Assembly (NCBI GenBank): GCA_963765265.1
Contig: CAVXVN010000017.1
Span: 1 to 64,000 of the forward strand
From: Bacillus_BD sp963765265
GTDB taxonomy: Bacteria; Bacillota; Bacilli; Bacillales; Cytobacillaceae
Direction: 5' to 3'
Length of the DNA stretch: 64,000 bases
Position numbers and translations under genes: made by a program. Within the stretch, counting starts at the first letter, position 1. Each line of letters starts with the position of its first letter. A model generated the notes under the pieces. It was given only the letters and a program-made list of their open reading frames with translations. It ran no database searches and had not been told where the DNA came from. Of this stretch, positions 8,434 to 18,548 are shown in pieces.

Positions 8434-8634
8434 ATGGAAATGTACGTTCTCATTAGAGGTATGGAAATGAAGGCGAATAATCCTCGAGAATTAGAGAATT
8501 TCATTAATGAAAAAATCTATTTGGGTTTAGAGGTTCACATATTAACTAAAAGCTTGAATCAGTCTACTCTTCATAAAAATGAAAAATTAATCATTTATTT
8601 TGAAAAAAGACGAGTTCGCTTGCTGGATGTTTAA
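8434..8634 (+). CDS. possible small protein
   Basis: A 66-codon frame (MEMYVLIRGMEMKANNPRELENFINEKI... KLIIYFEKRRVRLLDV) has protein-like composition but no clear Shine-Dalgarno site. It overlaps by about 40 nt a minus-strand remnant ending at 8591. It may be a real unknown gene or an older fragment. No family is recognised. Confidence 0.35.
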   Translation: MEMYVLIRGMEMKANNPRELENFINEKIYLGLEVHILTKSLNQSTLHKNEKLIIYFEKRRVRLLDV

Positions 8635-8902
8635 GAATATTTGGATTATCTATTATTACAGTGTCTTTCTCCTCTTTCATAGTCCTATCTATTGGATATC
8701 GATTTTTCCGATTCGTTCTTCTTATATATTCTTCAGTTATTTTATCTAGGTCCTTTATATACCGAATATAGTTCCACTCATCATAGGCTATTATAGCTTT
8801 CTTTTTTAAAGGCCGCTGCCAATTGGAATCTAAATGGACAGATCGAAAATAAAATGAATGTATCCAAACTACTAAAATGAATCTTAATTTACTACCTTAT
8901 TG
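8591..8902 (-). pseudogene. coding remnant without start
   Basis: An open minus frame from a stop just above 8902 to TGA at 8591-8593 gives about 100 residues, including a hydrophobic start (FILVVWIHSFYF) and a charged tail (YDEWNYIRYIKDLDKITEEY, then PIDRTMKEEKDTVIID). No ATG, GTG or TTG with a ribosome site precedes it. Composition looks coding, so this is probably the 3' part of a decayed gene. I do not recognise the family. Confidence 0.35.
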
Positions 8903-8926
8903 ACAAACAATTGCTAAAATGATCGA

Positions 8927-8959
8927 TTTATTTCACAATAATGAAATAAAGGCTATAAT
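8927..8959 (+). promoter_or_regulatory. promoter with overlapping palindromic operator upstream of pncB
   Basis: TTTATTTCA (8927-8935) and TGAAATAAA (8942-8950) form a perfect 9-bp inverted repeat. TATAAT at 8954-8959 follows 4 nt later and would be the -10 box. A protein bound to the repeat would cover the -35 region, suggesting repression of the NAD salvage operon. The regulator is not known from sequence. Confidence 0.45.
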
Positions 8960-9054
8960 ATAAATATGAATTTTGCATTTTGGATGGAGTTTATAACTTA
9001 AGATTAAATTATTTCCTGTTATAGGAGAAAAGTGGAACAATTGGAGGATTAATC

Positions 9055-10521
9055 ATGAATGAAAGATTCTTGGATGATAGTTTAGCCTTGCACACAGACT
9101 TGTATCAAATAAATATGATGGAAACTTACTGGGAAGATGGTATGCATAATAGAAAAGCAGTATTTGAGGTCTATTTTCGTAAGCTTCCATTTGGTAACGG
9201 TTTTGCTGTTTTTGCTGGCTTAGAAAAAGTGATCGAATACTTAAAAAATCTACAATTTACAGAAAGTGATATTGCCTATTTAAGAGATGAATTAGGGTAT
9301 CCAGACGATTTTCTTTCCTATTTAAAAGATCTTCGCTTTACTGGATCGGTTCGTTCAATGGCAGAAGGCGAGATTGTATTTGGCAATGAACCTCTTCTAA
9401 GGATTGAAGCAACGCTTGCTGAAGCACAATTGGTTGAGACAGCTATTTTAAATATTGTGAACTACCAAACGTTGATTGCCACTAAGGCAGCAAGAATTAA
9501 ATATATTATCGGAAATGAAACGGCTATGGAATTCGGGACAAGACGCGCGCAGGAAATGGATGCTGCCATTTGGGGAACACGTGCTGCTTATATAGGTGGT
9601 TTTAGTGCAACATCTAATGTGCGGGCAGGAAAAATGTTTGGGATTCCTGTTGCGGGAACTCATGCGCATTCACTTATTCAAGCATACATAGATGAATATA
9701 CGGCTTTTCATAAATATGCAAGACGTCATAAAGATTGTGTGTTTTTAGTTGATACATATGACACGTTACGATCCGGAGTTCCTAATGCCATTAAAGTAGC
9801 AAAGGAATTAGGAGATCGTATTAACTTTATTGGGATTCGCCTTGATAGTGGAGACCTTGCTTATCTATCGAAAGAGGCGAGGAAAATGCTCGATGATGCA
9901 GGGTTTCCAAATGCAAAAATCACTGCTTCAAATGATCTGGATGAATATACGATTATGAACTTGAAATCACAAGGCGCGAAGATTGATACTTGGGGAGTTG
10001 GCACAAAACTTATAACAGGTTATGATGAACCAGCTTTAGGGGCTGTATATAAAATCGTTTCCATTGAAGATGAAAATGGAAATATGGTTGATACGATTAA
10101 AATTAGTGGAAATCCAGAGAAAGTAACTACACCTGGTTTAAAAAGAGTATATCGAATTATTAATTTGGCAAATCAAAAATCTGAAGGGGATTACATTACT
10201 TTAGACGACGAAAAACCATATGAAGAAAAATGTTTGAATATGTTTCATCCCGTTCATACCTATATTAAAAAAGATGTTAAAAATTTTGAGGCAAGGGATC
10301 TTCATCATAATATTTTTGTTAATGGGAAATTGGTATATGAGATTCCAAATATAAAAGACGTTCGAAACTTCTGCCATAATAATTTAAATTATCTCTGGGA
10401 TGAATATAAACGTTCATTAAATCCAGCAGAGTACCCAGTGGATTTAAGTCCAAAATGTTGGGAAAATAAGCGTCGTAACATTGAAATTGTAAGTAATAAA
10501 GTGAACGAAAATAATAAGTAA
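9055..10521 (+). CDS. pncB: nicotinate phosphoribosyltransferase
   Basis: 488 residues from an ATG seven nt after GGAGG. The enzyme joins nicotinate to PRPP with ATP hydrolysis, giving nicotinate mononucleotide, the first step of the Preiss-Handler route to NAD. Family signatures visible are the N-terminal TDLYQINMMETYW, the phosphoribosyl-binding stretch EFGTRRAQEMDAAIWGTRAAYIGGFSATSNV split over residues 160-190, and the later VDTYDTLRSG, RLDSGDL and GVGTKL motifs. Length fits Bacillus YueK. nadE follows after 41 nt, so the two form a NAD salvage operon under the palindrome-bearing promoter. Confidence 0.95.
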   Translation: MNERFLDDSLALHTDLYQINMMETYWEDGMHNRKAVFEVYFRKLPFGNGFAVFAGLEKVIEYLKNLQFTESDIAYLRDELGYPDDFLSYLKDLRFTGSVRSMAEGEIVFGNEPLLRIEATLAEAQLVETAILNIVNYQTLIATKAARIKYIIGNETAMEFGTRRAQEMDAAIWGTRAAYIGGFSATSNVRAGKMFGIPVAGTHAHSLIQAYIDEYTAFHKYARRHKDCVFLVDTYDTLRSGVPNAIKVAKELGDRINFIGIRLDSGDLAYLSKEARKMLDDAGFPNAKITASNDLDEYTIMNLKSQGAKIDTWGVGTKLITGYDEPALGAVYKIVSIEDENGNMVDTIKISGNPEKVTTPGLKRVYRIINLANQKSEGDYITLDDEKPYEEKCLNMFHPVHTYIKKDVKNFEARDLHHNIFVNGKLVYEIPNIKDVRNFCHNNLNYLWDEYKRSLNPAEYPVDLSPKCWENKRRNIEIVSNKVNENNK

Positions 10522-10562
10522 CTATATTTTTCTATTTTAACTATGAAAGGTAGGAAGATCAT

Positions 10563-11384
10563 TTGAACATGCAAAAACAAATTATGCATGAATTGCATAT
10601 TCAACCTAAGATTGATTCCAAGACAGAAATCAAAAATAGGATTCATTTTTTAAAGGAATATGTTCTTAAAACAAATGCAAAAGGATATGTTCTTGGCATT
10701 AGCGGTGGTCAGGATTCTTCTCTTGCTGGGAGATTAGCTCAATTGGCAGTTGAAGAACTAAGAGATGAAGGTTATGATGCTAAATTTATTGCCGTTCGAT
10801 TGCCATATGGGGTACAACAAGATGAAGAAGATGCTAGGAAAGCTCTCCATTTTATTAAAGCTGATCAGGAATTCGTTTTTAATATTTCTAAGGCAGTAGA
10901 TGCAGTCAATAGAGAATATGATGATCAAACCAAGGGAGAACCTTTAAGGGATTACCATAAAGGAAATGTAAAAGCAAGAATGCGTATGATTGCCCAATAT
11001 GCCATTGGTGGACAAGAAGGTCTTCTAGTGATTGGAACGGATCATGCTGCTGAGGCAGTTACAGGCTTTTACACAAAATATGGGGATGGGGGAGCAGATA
11101 TCCTTCCATTATCTGGTTTAACAAAGAGGCAAGGAAAGCAATTATTAATGGAACTGGGAGCAGAAGAAAGTATTTATTTAAAAGTTCCAACAGCGGATCT
11201 ACTTGATCAAAAGCCTGGACAGGCTGATGAGACAGAACTGGGGATTTCCTATAATGAACTTGATGATTATTTAGAAGGAAAGATGGTTACGCACCAAATA
11301 GCCGAAAAAATTGAAAAGCGTTACTTGGCAACTAAACACAAAAGAGAAATGCCAGCAACTATGTTTGATAAGTGGTGGCAATGA
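10563..11384 (+). CDS. nadE: NH3-dependent NAD synthetase
   Basis: 273 residues. The TTG at 10563, six nt after AGGTAGGAAG, gives MNMQKQIMHELHI, which fits the family start better than the ATG at 10569. The enzyme adenylates nicotinate adenine dinucleotide and amidates it with ammonia to NAD. The ATP-pyrophosphatase P-loop SGGQDSSLAG is at about residue 46. Other signatures are FNISKAV, GNVKARMRMIAQY, GTDHAAEAVTGFYTKYGDGGAD and LTKRQGKQLL. Having no glutaminase domain, it uses free ammonia. It is the second gene of the pncB-nadE operon; a strong terminator follows. Confidence 0.95.
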   Translation: MNMQKQIMHELHIQPKIDSKTEIKNRIHFLKEYVLKTNAKGYVLGISGGQDSSLAGRLAQLAVEELRDEGYDAKFIAVRLPYGVQQDEEDARKALHFIKADQEFVFNISKAVDAVNREYDDQTKGEPLRDYHKGNVKARMRMIAQYAIGGQEGLLVIGTDHAAEAVTGFYTKYGDGGADILPLSGLTKRQGKQLLMELGAEESIYLKVPTADLLDQKPGQADETELGISYNELDDYLEGKMVTHQIAEKIEKRYLATKHKREMPATMFDKWWQ

Positions 11385-11440
11385 AATTATTTAAAAAAAT
11401 CCAACAGATAAAGGAATAATAAGATGGATTTTATAAAAGA

Positions 11441-11475
11441 GAAAGAGGTTGACTATGAGTCAGCCTCTTTCTTAT
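11441..11475. terminator. bidirectional terminator nadE/pflA
   Basis: GAAAGAGGTTGACT (11441-11454) pairs with AGTCAGCCTCTTTC (11458-11471) with one T-G pair. It serves both converging genes. Confidence 0.75.
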
Positions 11476-12212
11476 ACGAAGGTCAAATTTTTTGTTAATA
11501 TATGATAAGCTTCCTTTACGTGAACATCACTTGGTGGTTCAATATCTTTAAGAGGGTAATCTAGTCCAAGTGTTTCCCATTTATAAACCCCCAACTTATG
11601 GTAGGGCAAGATTTCAAGTTTTTTCACGTTTTTTAACGTACCAATAAAGTTACCAAGATCATGTAAATCTTGTTCATCATCTGTGATACTAGGTACAAGT
11701 ACGTGACGAATCCAAACTGGAATTTCACGTTCTGATAGGAGACGAGCAAATTCAAGGATATGATCATTCGCCATTCCTGTTAAATTAATATGTTTTTTTC
11801 GATTGATATGCTTTAAATCGAATAGTATTAGGTCGGTATATTTTAATAGTTCATTTAATTGTTCCTGGAAAAGAGGCGCAGTAGAATAGCAGCCACCAGA
11901 AGAATCAATGGTGGTATGAATACCTATTTTTTTACAAGCCTTGAATAAGTCAATCAGGAATGGAATCTGTAGTAGAGGTTCACCACCACTAACTGTAATT
12001 CCTCCGCCTGATGATTCAATAAAAGGGAGGTATGAGGTTAAATCATTTATTATTTCCTCAACAGACATTTCTTTACCTGTTCCTATCTCCCAAGTATCAG
12101 CGTTATGGCAAAACTGGCAACGCAAAAGACAACCTTGAGTAAAAATAACATATCTTATTCCAGGACCATCCACAGTGCCAAATGTCTCTATTGAATGTAT
12201 ATTTCCGTTCAT
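11472..12212 (-). CDS. pflA: pyruvate formate-lyase-activating enzyme
   Basis: 246 residues from an ATG after AAGGGAG. It is a radical SAM enzyme that makes the glycyl radical on PflB. The [4Fe-4S] motif C-x3-C-x2-C appears as GCLLRCQFC at about residues 28-36, and the SAM-binding GGI-TVSGGEPLLQ follows. The length fits the family. It lies downstream of pflB, 155 nt away, with a terminator between them, so part of its expression may come from its own promoter in 12213-12320. It acts in the cytosol under anaerobic conditions. Confidence 0.95.
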   Translation of the reverse strand: MNGNIHSIETFGTVDGPGIRYVIFTQGCLLRCQFCHNADTWEIGTGKEMSVEEIINDLTSYLPFIESSGGGITVSGGEPLLQIPFLIDLFKACKKIGIHTTIDSSGGCYSTAPLFQEQLNELLKYTDLILFDLKHINRKKHINLTGMANDHILEFARLLSEREIPVWIRHVLVPSITDDEQDLHDLGNFIGTLKNVKKLEILPYHKLGVYKWETLGLDYPLKDIEPPSDVHVKEAYHILTKNLTFV

Positions 12213-12320
12213 ATTAAATTTCTCCCTTCGAATTTTCGATCTTTACACTAAGCTGTTAATAGGGGGCTTAAGTAGTTGGGGACTATAACATTACAATCAA
12301 AGAATCTTATCATAAAAAGT

Positions 12321-12353
12321 AAAAAGGGGAGAAGGGATTCAATCCTTCTCCCA
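12321..12353 (-). terminator. terminator after pflB
   Basis: Read on the minus strand, GGGAGAAGG and CCTTCTCCC form a 9-bp stem followed by CTTTTT. It lies directly after the pflB stop and should reduce read-through into pflA. Confidence 0.7.
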
Positions 12354-12367
12354 GACATTTTCAGAGA

Positions 12368-14627
12368 TTATGCCATTACAGGTTCTTTTGGTGCGCCAAC
12401 TAAGCTTTCATGGAAAGTACGATTGATTACATCGATTTGTTGTTCGCGAGTAAGTTTAATAAAGTTAACGGCATATCCAGAAACACGAATTGTTAATTGT
12501 GGATATAGTTCAGGGTGATCCATAGCATCTAACAATGTGTCACGGTTTAATACATTCACATTAATATGATGTCCACGTTTCGTCATATATCCATCAAGCA
12601 TACCAACAAGATTATTTATTTGTGTAGGATCTTCTTTACCAAGTGCGTTAGGTGTAACTGTAAATGTGTTAGAGATACCATCTAACGATGATTCATATGG
12701 CAATTTGGATACAGATGTTAGGGAAGCAAGTGCACCTTTTGTATCACGTCCGTGCATTGGGTTAGCACCAGGAGCAAATGGTTTTCCAGCTTCACGTCCA
12801 TCAGGAGTTGCGCCTGTTTTCTTACCATAAACAACGTTTGATGTGATCGTTAAGACTGATTGAGTAGGTACGGCATCACGATATGTTTTGTGTTTTCTAA
12901 CTTTGTTCATGATTTCTTTAACTAAATGTACAGCAATTTCGTCAACACGTTCATCATTGTTTCCATATTTAGGATAGTCGCCTTCAATTTCATAGTTAAC
13001 AACTAGACCGTTTTCGTCACGAATTGTTTTAACTTTAGCATATTTAATGGCACTTAGTGAGTCAGCTGCAACAGAAAGTCCAGCGATACCACAAGCCATC
13101 GTACGTACGATTTCACGATCATGAAGAGCCATTTCAATTCTTTCGTAGCTATATTTATCATGCATATAATGAATGACATTTAGAGTGTTAACGTATAATC
13201 CACTTAACCAATCTAGCATTGCATCATATTTTTGAGCAACTTCTTCATAATCTAAATACTCAGAAGTTATAGGTTGAAAGCTTGGTCCAATTTGTGTTTT
13301 ATATCTTTCGTCCACTCCGCCATTAATAGCATATAATAATGCTTTTGCAATGTTTACACGAGCACCAAAGAATTGCATTTGTTTACCAATTTTCATGGCT
13401 GATACGCAGCAAGCAATTCCATAATCATCGCCATACATTTCTCTCATCATATCGTCATTTTCATATTGGATCGCACTAGATTTAATTGACATATTTGCAG
13501 CATAATCTTTGAATGCTTGAGGTAATTTAGTTGACCAAAGAATCGTTAAGTTTGGTTCTGGAGCTGGTCCTAAATTATCCAAAGTGTGTAAGAAACGGAA
13601 AGAGTTCTTTGTTACTAATGGACGACCGTCAAGAGCCATTCCACCGATTGATTCAGTTACCCATGTTGGGTCACCACTATATAATTCGTTATATTCAGGA
13701 GTTCTTGCAAATTTAACAAGACGAAGTTTCATAATAAAATGGTCAACCAATTCTTGTGCTTCGATTTCAGTTAAGGTACCATTTTGCAAATCTCTTTCAA
13801 CATAAATATCTAAGAATGTAGATGTACGACCTAGACTCATTGCCGCACCATTTTGTTCTTTAATAGCAGCTAAATAACCAAAGTATAACCATTGAATAGC
13901 TTCTTTAGCATTTTTAGCAGGTACGGAAATATCATAGCCATATGAAGCAGCCATTTGTTTTAATTCTTTTAATGCACGATATTGTTCACTGAATTCTTCA
14001 CGATCTCGAATCACATCGTCTGACATATAGCCGTCACCAATATAGGCATATTCTCTTAGTTTTTCTTTCATTAAGAAATCCACACCGTAAAGAGCAACAC
14101 GACGATAGTCACCAATTATACGACCACGTCCATAAGCATCAGGTAAGACCAGTAATAACACCAGCGTGACGTGCAGCTCTCATTTCTGGTGTATACACAT
14201 CGAATACACCTTGGTTATGCGTTTTGCGATAATCTGTAAAAATATGTTCAACTTCTTTATCTAATTCGTATCCGTAGGACTCTAACGCAGTTTGAGCCAT
14301 ACGAATTCCACCAAAAGGCATTAATGAACGTTTAAACGGTTTATCAGTTTGGAAACCAACAATTTGCTCAATATCTTTATCTAAATATCCAGGGCCATGT
14401 GAAGTAATCATAGATACGATTTTTGTATCAGCATCTAAAACACCGCCAGCTTCACGTTCTTTTTCTGATAATTCCATAACTTGATTCCAAAGTTTTGTAG
14501 TTGCATTAGTAGGACCTTCTAAGAAACTTTCATCACCTGTATATGGAGTAAAGTTTTTAAGAATAAAATCACGTACATTTACTTCTTGATTCCATACGCC
14601 ATTTGAAAAACCTTTCCATTGTTCCAT
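12368..14627 (-). pseudogene. pflB: formate C-acetyltransferase (pyruvate formate-lyase), one +1 frameshift
   Basis: A 752-residue enzyme is encoded if one extra base near 14144 is removed: RHAGVITGL runs into PDAYGRGRIIGDYRR. The given sequence instead stops at 14139. Total length 2260 nt is 1 modulo 3. PflB splits pyruvate with CoA to acetyl-CoA and formate. Active-site Cys-Cys is present in GIACCVSAMK, and the glycyl-radical loop in RVSGYAVNF near the C-terminus. All other parts are intact, so an assembly error is likely. The start ATG (14627) follows GAGGTGAT. Upstream lie a cre site and repeated TATAACAG motifs. Confidence 0.9.
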
Positions 14628-14779
14628 CTTATAATCACCTCATAGATTTATTTGGGAATAGAATATATAACAGTTGTTACACGTTTCCTATGTGAAAAGT
14701 ATAACAGACGAATTTCGTTTCTTATTAACCTATATTTGAACATTTTATGAATGTTAGTCATTTCTCTGATACAAAAGTA

Positions 14780-14794
14780 ATGTAAGCGGTTCCA
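14780..14794. promoter_or_regulatory. CcpA-type cre site upstream of pflB
   Basis: ATGTAAGCGGTTCCA matches the catabolite-responsive element consensus WTGNAANCGNWNNCW at every position. It lies about 155 nt before the pflB start. CcpA action here is an inference. Confidence 0.55.
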
Positions 14795-14824
14795 TAAATC
14801 TAAGTTCTTTATTTTTCTGTATCA

Positions 14825-14854
14825 AATACAGTTAAAAAATATGAAACTGTTATA
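14825..14854. promoter_or_regulatory. bipartite motif, copy 1
   Basis: AATACAGTTAA, an 11-nt spacer and CTGTTATA. The same arrangement with the same spacer length recurs at 20595-20624. No known factor is assigned. Confidence 0.4.
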
Positions 14855-15102
14855 CAAAAAGATAAAACTGTATTTTTCTGTTGTTTCTTAAAAATTTCTT
14901 TTTTATCGATCATTTCTGATATTAATTTTGTAGGTCTTGACAAGCAATGATTGACATGAATGGGTGTTTTTATTTTTGACAATGCATCAGTAAAGATATA
15001 ATGTTCATATATGACAATTTTACACTTGGATTCCTTAATGAAAGAAGTGTAAGAATACATACATGAATTGTACATATTATTTAAGTTGAGAGGTGGGTTA
15101 CA

Positions 15103-16287
15103 TTGATTCATTTATATACTCATAATGATTTAGATGGATTAGGTTGTGGTATTTTAGCTAAAATCGCTTTTGGCGAAGAAGTCGAGGTACATTATAATTC
15201 AGTTGCTAGACTAAATTCACAAGTGGAACGATATTTTGAAATAACTAAGAAAAATCAGCAAAAAGAGGACTTATTGTTGATTACGGATTTAACGGTTAAT
15301 GAAGCAAATAGTAAAAGAATTGATCAATTTGTAAAAGAAGGTGGAAAAGCCAAATTTATTGACCATCATAAAACAGCCTTGCATCTAAACGAATTCGACT
15401 GGGCAACGGTAGTAGTTAGTTATGATGATGGAAGGCTGACATCGGCAACTTCATTATTTTATGATTATTTAATGACTACTCAAAATATCAGTTCAAGGCC
15501 TGCGGTTGAAGAATTTGTTGAGTTAATTCGCCAGTATGATACATGGGAATGGGAAAAAAATAATTTATTAAAAGCAAAACAGTTAAATGATTTATTTTCA
15601 TTGATTGCATTAGATGATTTCGAAGGGAAAATGATTGAACGTTTAAAGTCGGATGAATCCTTTTCCTTTAATGAGTTTGAACAGCAATTGTTAAAAATGG
15701 AAGAAGAAAAGATTAATCGATACATTAGAAAGAAAAATCGTGAGCTTGTGCAGGCTTTTATTGGTGAACATTGTGTGGGAATCGTTCATGCAGAAATGTA
15801 CCACTCTGAACTAGGAAATGAGTTGGGTAAAGCAAATAGTCATTTGGACTATATTGTGATTTTGAATATGGGTGGCAAAAAGGTTAGTTTTCGAACCATT
15901 CATGATCATATTGATGTTTCAGCAGTTGCAGGAAAATTTGGTGGAGGAGGTCACGCTAAGGCTTCAGGATGCTCAATGAATGAGACTGCATACAAGCTGT
16001 ATGTTCATGAAGTGTTTCCACTGGATCCATCAAGAATGGATGCACCGAAAAATCTGCAAAACATCAAGAATAATCCAGATGGTTCATTATATGAGAATCA
16101 AAGCCGGGAAAAGTGGTTTATTAAACAACATAATAGTCAATGGATTGTAGAAAATAAAAACAAAACCTTGCCATTGACTTTTAATGAATTTATCGATGCA
16201 GAGCATTTTGTTAAAAGACAATACACAGCAGCATTAGCTAGAGATGATCAATATGCTGAATTCATTAAGAATCTAAAAAGAAATTAA
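15103..16287 (+). CDS. DHH-family phosphoesterase (YngD-like)
   Basis: 394 residues from a TTG seven nt after GAGGTGGG. The N-terminal DHH domain shows HNDLDGLGCG (residues 7-16), a metal-binding ITDLTV segment and FIDHHKTA. The C-terminal DHHA1 domain has GKFGGGGHAKASGC, which binds substrate in this superfamily. Relatives include nano-RNases, cyclic-dinucleotide phosphodiesterases and RecJ. Overall length and layout fit B. subtilis YngD, whose substrate is not settled. It is a cytosolic Mn-dependent enzyme by family. A hairpin with GTCAGTCACC/GGTGACTGA arms follows at about 16300-16345. Confidence 0.8.
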   Translation: MIHLYTHNDLDGLGCGILAKIAFGEEVEVHYNSVARLNSQVERYFEITKKNQQKEDLLLITDLTVNEANSKRIDQFVKEGGKAKFIDHHKTALHLNEFDWATVVVSYDDGRLTSATSLFYDYLMTTQNISSRPAVEEFVELIRQYDTWEWEKNNLLKAKQLNDLFSLIALDDFEGKMIERLKSDESFSFNEFEQQLLKMEEEKINRYIRKKNRELVQAFIGEHCVGIVHAEMYHSELGNELGKANSHLDYIVILNMGGKKVSFRTIHDHIDVSAVAGKFGGGGHAKASGCSMNETAYKLYVHEVFPLDPSRMDAPKNLQNIKNNPDGSLYENQSREKWFIKQHNSQWIVENKNKTLPLTFNEFIDAEHFVKRQYTAALARDDQYAEFIKNLKRN

Positions 16288-16414
16288 ATCGAATGATGTG
16301 TCAGTCACCACAAAAATACATTTATCTTTTTAGTAGGGTGACTGATACCATTTGAGGATGTAAAAAAGTATAATCGAACTGAAATCCGGCAAAATAAGGG
16401 TGGAGGTGTTGAAA

Positions 16415-16546
16415 ATGAGTAAAAGAAAGCAAGATCCATCCAAAACTGGTTTAAGCTCTGCTCATGTAGAAGGGCAAGGGACGACAACAGAGGAAACAGG
16501 CGTGAGGGAGGCATCTTCTTCACGAAAAAAACAAAAACGTTCATAA
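16415..16546 (+). CDS. YuzL-family small protein
   Basis: 43 residues from ATG 16415, nine nt after GGAGG: MSKRKQDPSKTGLSSAHVEG, then QGTTTEETGVREASSSRKKQKRS. The pattern K-K-D-x-S-x-x-G-L-S-S-A-x-V-E-G-Q-G-T and the basic tail match the YuzL family of Bacillus. These are very small, highly charged proteins of unknown role, possibly spore-associated. A strong terminator follows within 5 nt. Confidence 0.8.
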   Translation: MSKRKQDPSKTGLSSAHVEGQGTTTEETGVREASSSRKKQKRS

Positions 16547-16548
16547 AA

Positions 16549-16583
16549 AAACGCAAAGGGAATGTTCTCCCTTTGCGTTTTTT
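16549..16583 (+). terminator. strong terminator after yuzL-like gene
   Basis: AAACGCAAAGGGA (16549-16561) and TCCCTTTGCGTTT (16568-16580) form a perfect 13-bp stem ending in T6. Confidence 0.9.
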
Positions 16584-16612
16584 AGATTCGTTCAATTTGA
16601 TTGAACGAATCT
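16584..16612 (-). terminator. hairpin after ABC-F gene
   Basis: AGATTCGTTCAA/TTGAACGAATCT form a perfect 12-bp stem 20 nt after the end of the minus-strand ABC-F gene. Read on the minus strand, the hairpin runs into the second stem at 16549-16583. Confidence 0.5.
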
Positions 16613-16631
16613 AATACATAAGATGAATGGA

Positions 16632-18255
16632 TTATTCTTCGTACATTTGTGCAATCTGCTTTTGTAGATCACTATCTCCTAAATACTCATCATAAGTCAT
16701 TTGTTTGTCCATCAACCCGTTTGGAGTAAGTTCAATTATACGATTGGCAATCGTTTGAATAAACTGATGGTCATGAGATGAGAAGATTAATGCACCCTTA
16801 TAACTAGTAAGACCGTTATTCAACGCTGTAATGGATTCGAGATCAAGATGGTTCGTTGGCTCATCAAGAAGCAACACATTGGCACCGCTTAGCATCATTT
16901 TTGAAAGCATGCAACGAACTTTTTCTCCACCAGAAAGGACACTTGCCTTTTTCAACACTTCTTCTCCAGAGAACAGCATTCTTCCTAAGAAACCTCTTAA
17001 AAAGCTTTCACTTTCATCTAGAGGTGAAAATTGACGTAGCCAATCCACGAGATTTATATCACTGTTTTCAAAGTACACCGAGTTATCTTTTGGAAAATAA
17101 GCCTGTGATGTAGTGATTCCCCATTTAAAAGTCCCACTATCTGCTTCCATTTCGTTCATTAAGATTTTAAATAATGTTGTTTTGGCTGTTTCATTTGCAC
17201 CAACCAGAGCAATCTTGTCATCTTTATTCATAATAAAGGAAATATTATCCAGTACCTTAACACCATCAATGGTTTTCGAAAGCCCTTCTACTCTCAATAA
17301 ATCATTCCCAATTTCACGATCAGGCGTGAATCCGACATATGGATAGCGACGAGAAGAGGGTCGAATATCATCCAAAGTAATCTTATCAAGTAGTTTTTTT
17401 CGAGATGTTGCTTGTTTTGATTTTGATGCATTTGCACTAAAGCGAGCAATAAAGGCTTGTAATTCTTTAATTTTCTCTTCTTTTTTCTTATTTGTATCAG
17501 ATGCCATTCGTGTAGCTAATTGGCTAGATTCATACCAAAAATCATAGTTACCAACATAAATCTGAATTTTCCCAAAGTCCAAATCGGCAATATGTGTACA
17601 GACTTTATTTAAGAAATGGCGGTCATGGGAAACAACAATGACGGTGTTTTCAAAGTTAATTAAAAACTCCTCAAGCCATTGGATTGCTTTAATATCTAAA
17701 TGGTTTGTAGGCTCATCAAGTAGTAAAACATCTGGCTTACCAAATAATGCTTGGGCAAGTAATACTTTAACCTTTTCTCCACCTGTAATATCTGCCATCT
17801 TCTTAAAATGAAGACTCTCGTCAATTCCAAGACCTTTTAATAGGATGGCAGCTTCTGATTCAGCTTCCCAACCATTTAATTCAGCAAATTCTCCCTCAAG
17901 CTCTGCAGCCTTCATTCCGTCTTCATCAGTAAAGTCTGCCTTCGATATAGATGGCATCTTTTTCCTGCATCACTTCGAATAAGCGAGTATGTCCCATAAT
18001 AACAACTTTTAAGACCTCTTCATCTTCAAATTCGAAATGGTTTTGTTTTAATACAGCAAGGCGTTCACCAGGTCCTAATTGAACAGAACCTGATTGTGGT
18101 TCGAGATCACCAGATAAAATTTTTAAAAAAGTTGATTTACCAGCACCATTTGCGCCAATTAATCCATAACAATTTCCAGGTGTAAATTTGATATTTACAT
18201 CTTCAAATAATTTACGATCTCCATAGCGAAGACCTACATTGCTAACTGTAATCAT
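16632..18255 (-). pseudogene. ABC-F ATPase (YkpA-like), one +1 frameshift
   Basis: Removing one base near 17944 gives a continuous 540-residue protein (EKDAIY joined to KADFTDEDGMKAAELEGEF); 1624 nt is 1 modulo 3. It has two ABC domains: Walker A GANGAGKST in the first (about residue 37) and degenerate GANETAKTT in the second. Each has an LLLDEPTNHLD Walker B; a linker KKKEEKIKELQAFIARF lies between. No membrane segments. ABC-F proteins act on ribosomes (translation factors or antibiotic-protection). The near-identity in layout to B. subtilis YkpA places it in the housekeeping YbiT-like group rather than the resistance group. Start ATG follows GGAGG. Confidence 0.85.
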
Positions 18256-18548
18256 TAATTTCTATTCCTCCAAAACACAATATGAATTGATTATACCATT
18301 TTCAAAGCGGAAGAGCGACCTCATTAAAATTCTGAGCAAATAATTGTTTTACTGTTTACCAATATGATCGAAAATGATGGAAAATATAAAATTTTTATGA
18401 AATTTAAATGTAAATGCAGGAAATCAGCTGATAAAAATCGTATTTAAATAAAGAAAAGTGATTTCATGATTTTATATTGTTTATTCATATTTTATTCATA
18501 TTTATTGTGTATGATCAAATTAAAGAGATCATAAAAGGAGTTATTAAA

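Larger units (their letters stand above)
14628..15102. promoter_or_regulatory. divergent control region pflB / DHH gene
   Basis: This 475-nt gap holds a cre-like site (14780-14794) and repeated TATAACAG/CTGTTATA elements at 14666-14673, 14700-14707 and 14847-14854. It also holds a 10-bp inverted pair AAATACAGTT (14824-14833) / AACTGTATTT (14866-14875). No gene is seen. The density of repeats suggests more than one regulator acts on pflB. Confidence 0.5.

Noticed and set aside
14650..14710. Possible Rex or Fnr site upstream of pflB
   Set aside because: GTTACAC...TGTGAAA halves face the wrong way and with the wrong spacing for TTGTGAA-N4-TTCACAA, and no TGTGA-N6-TCACA is present.
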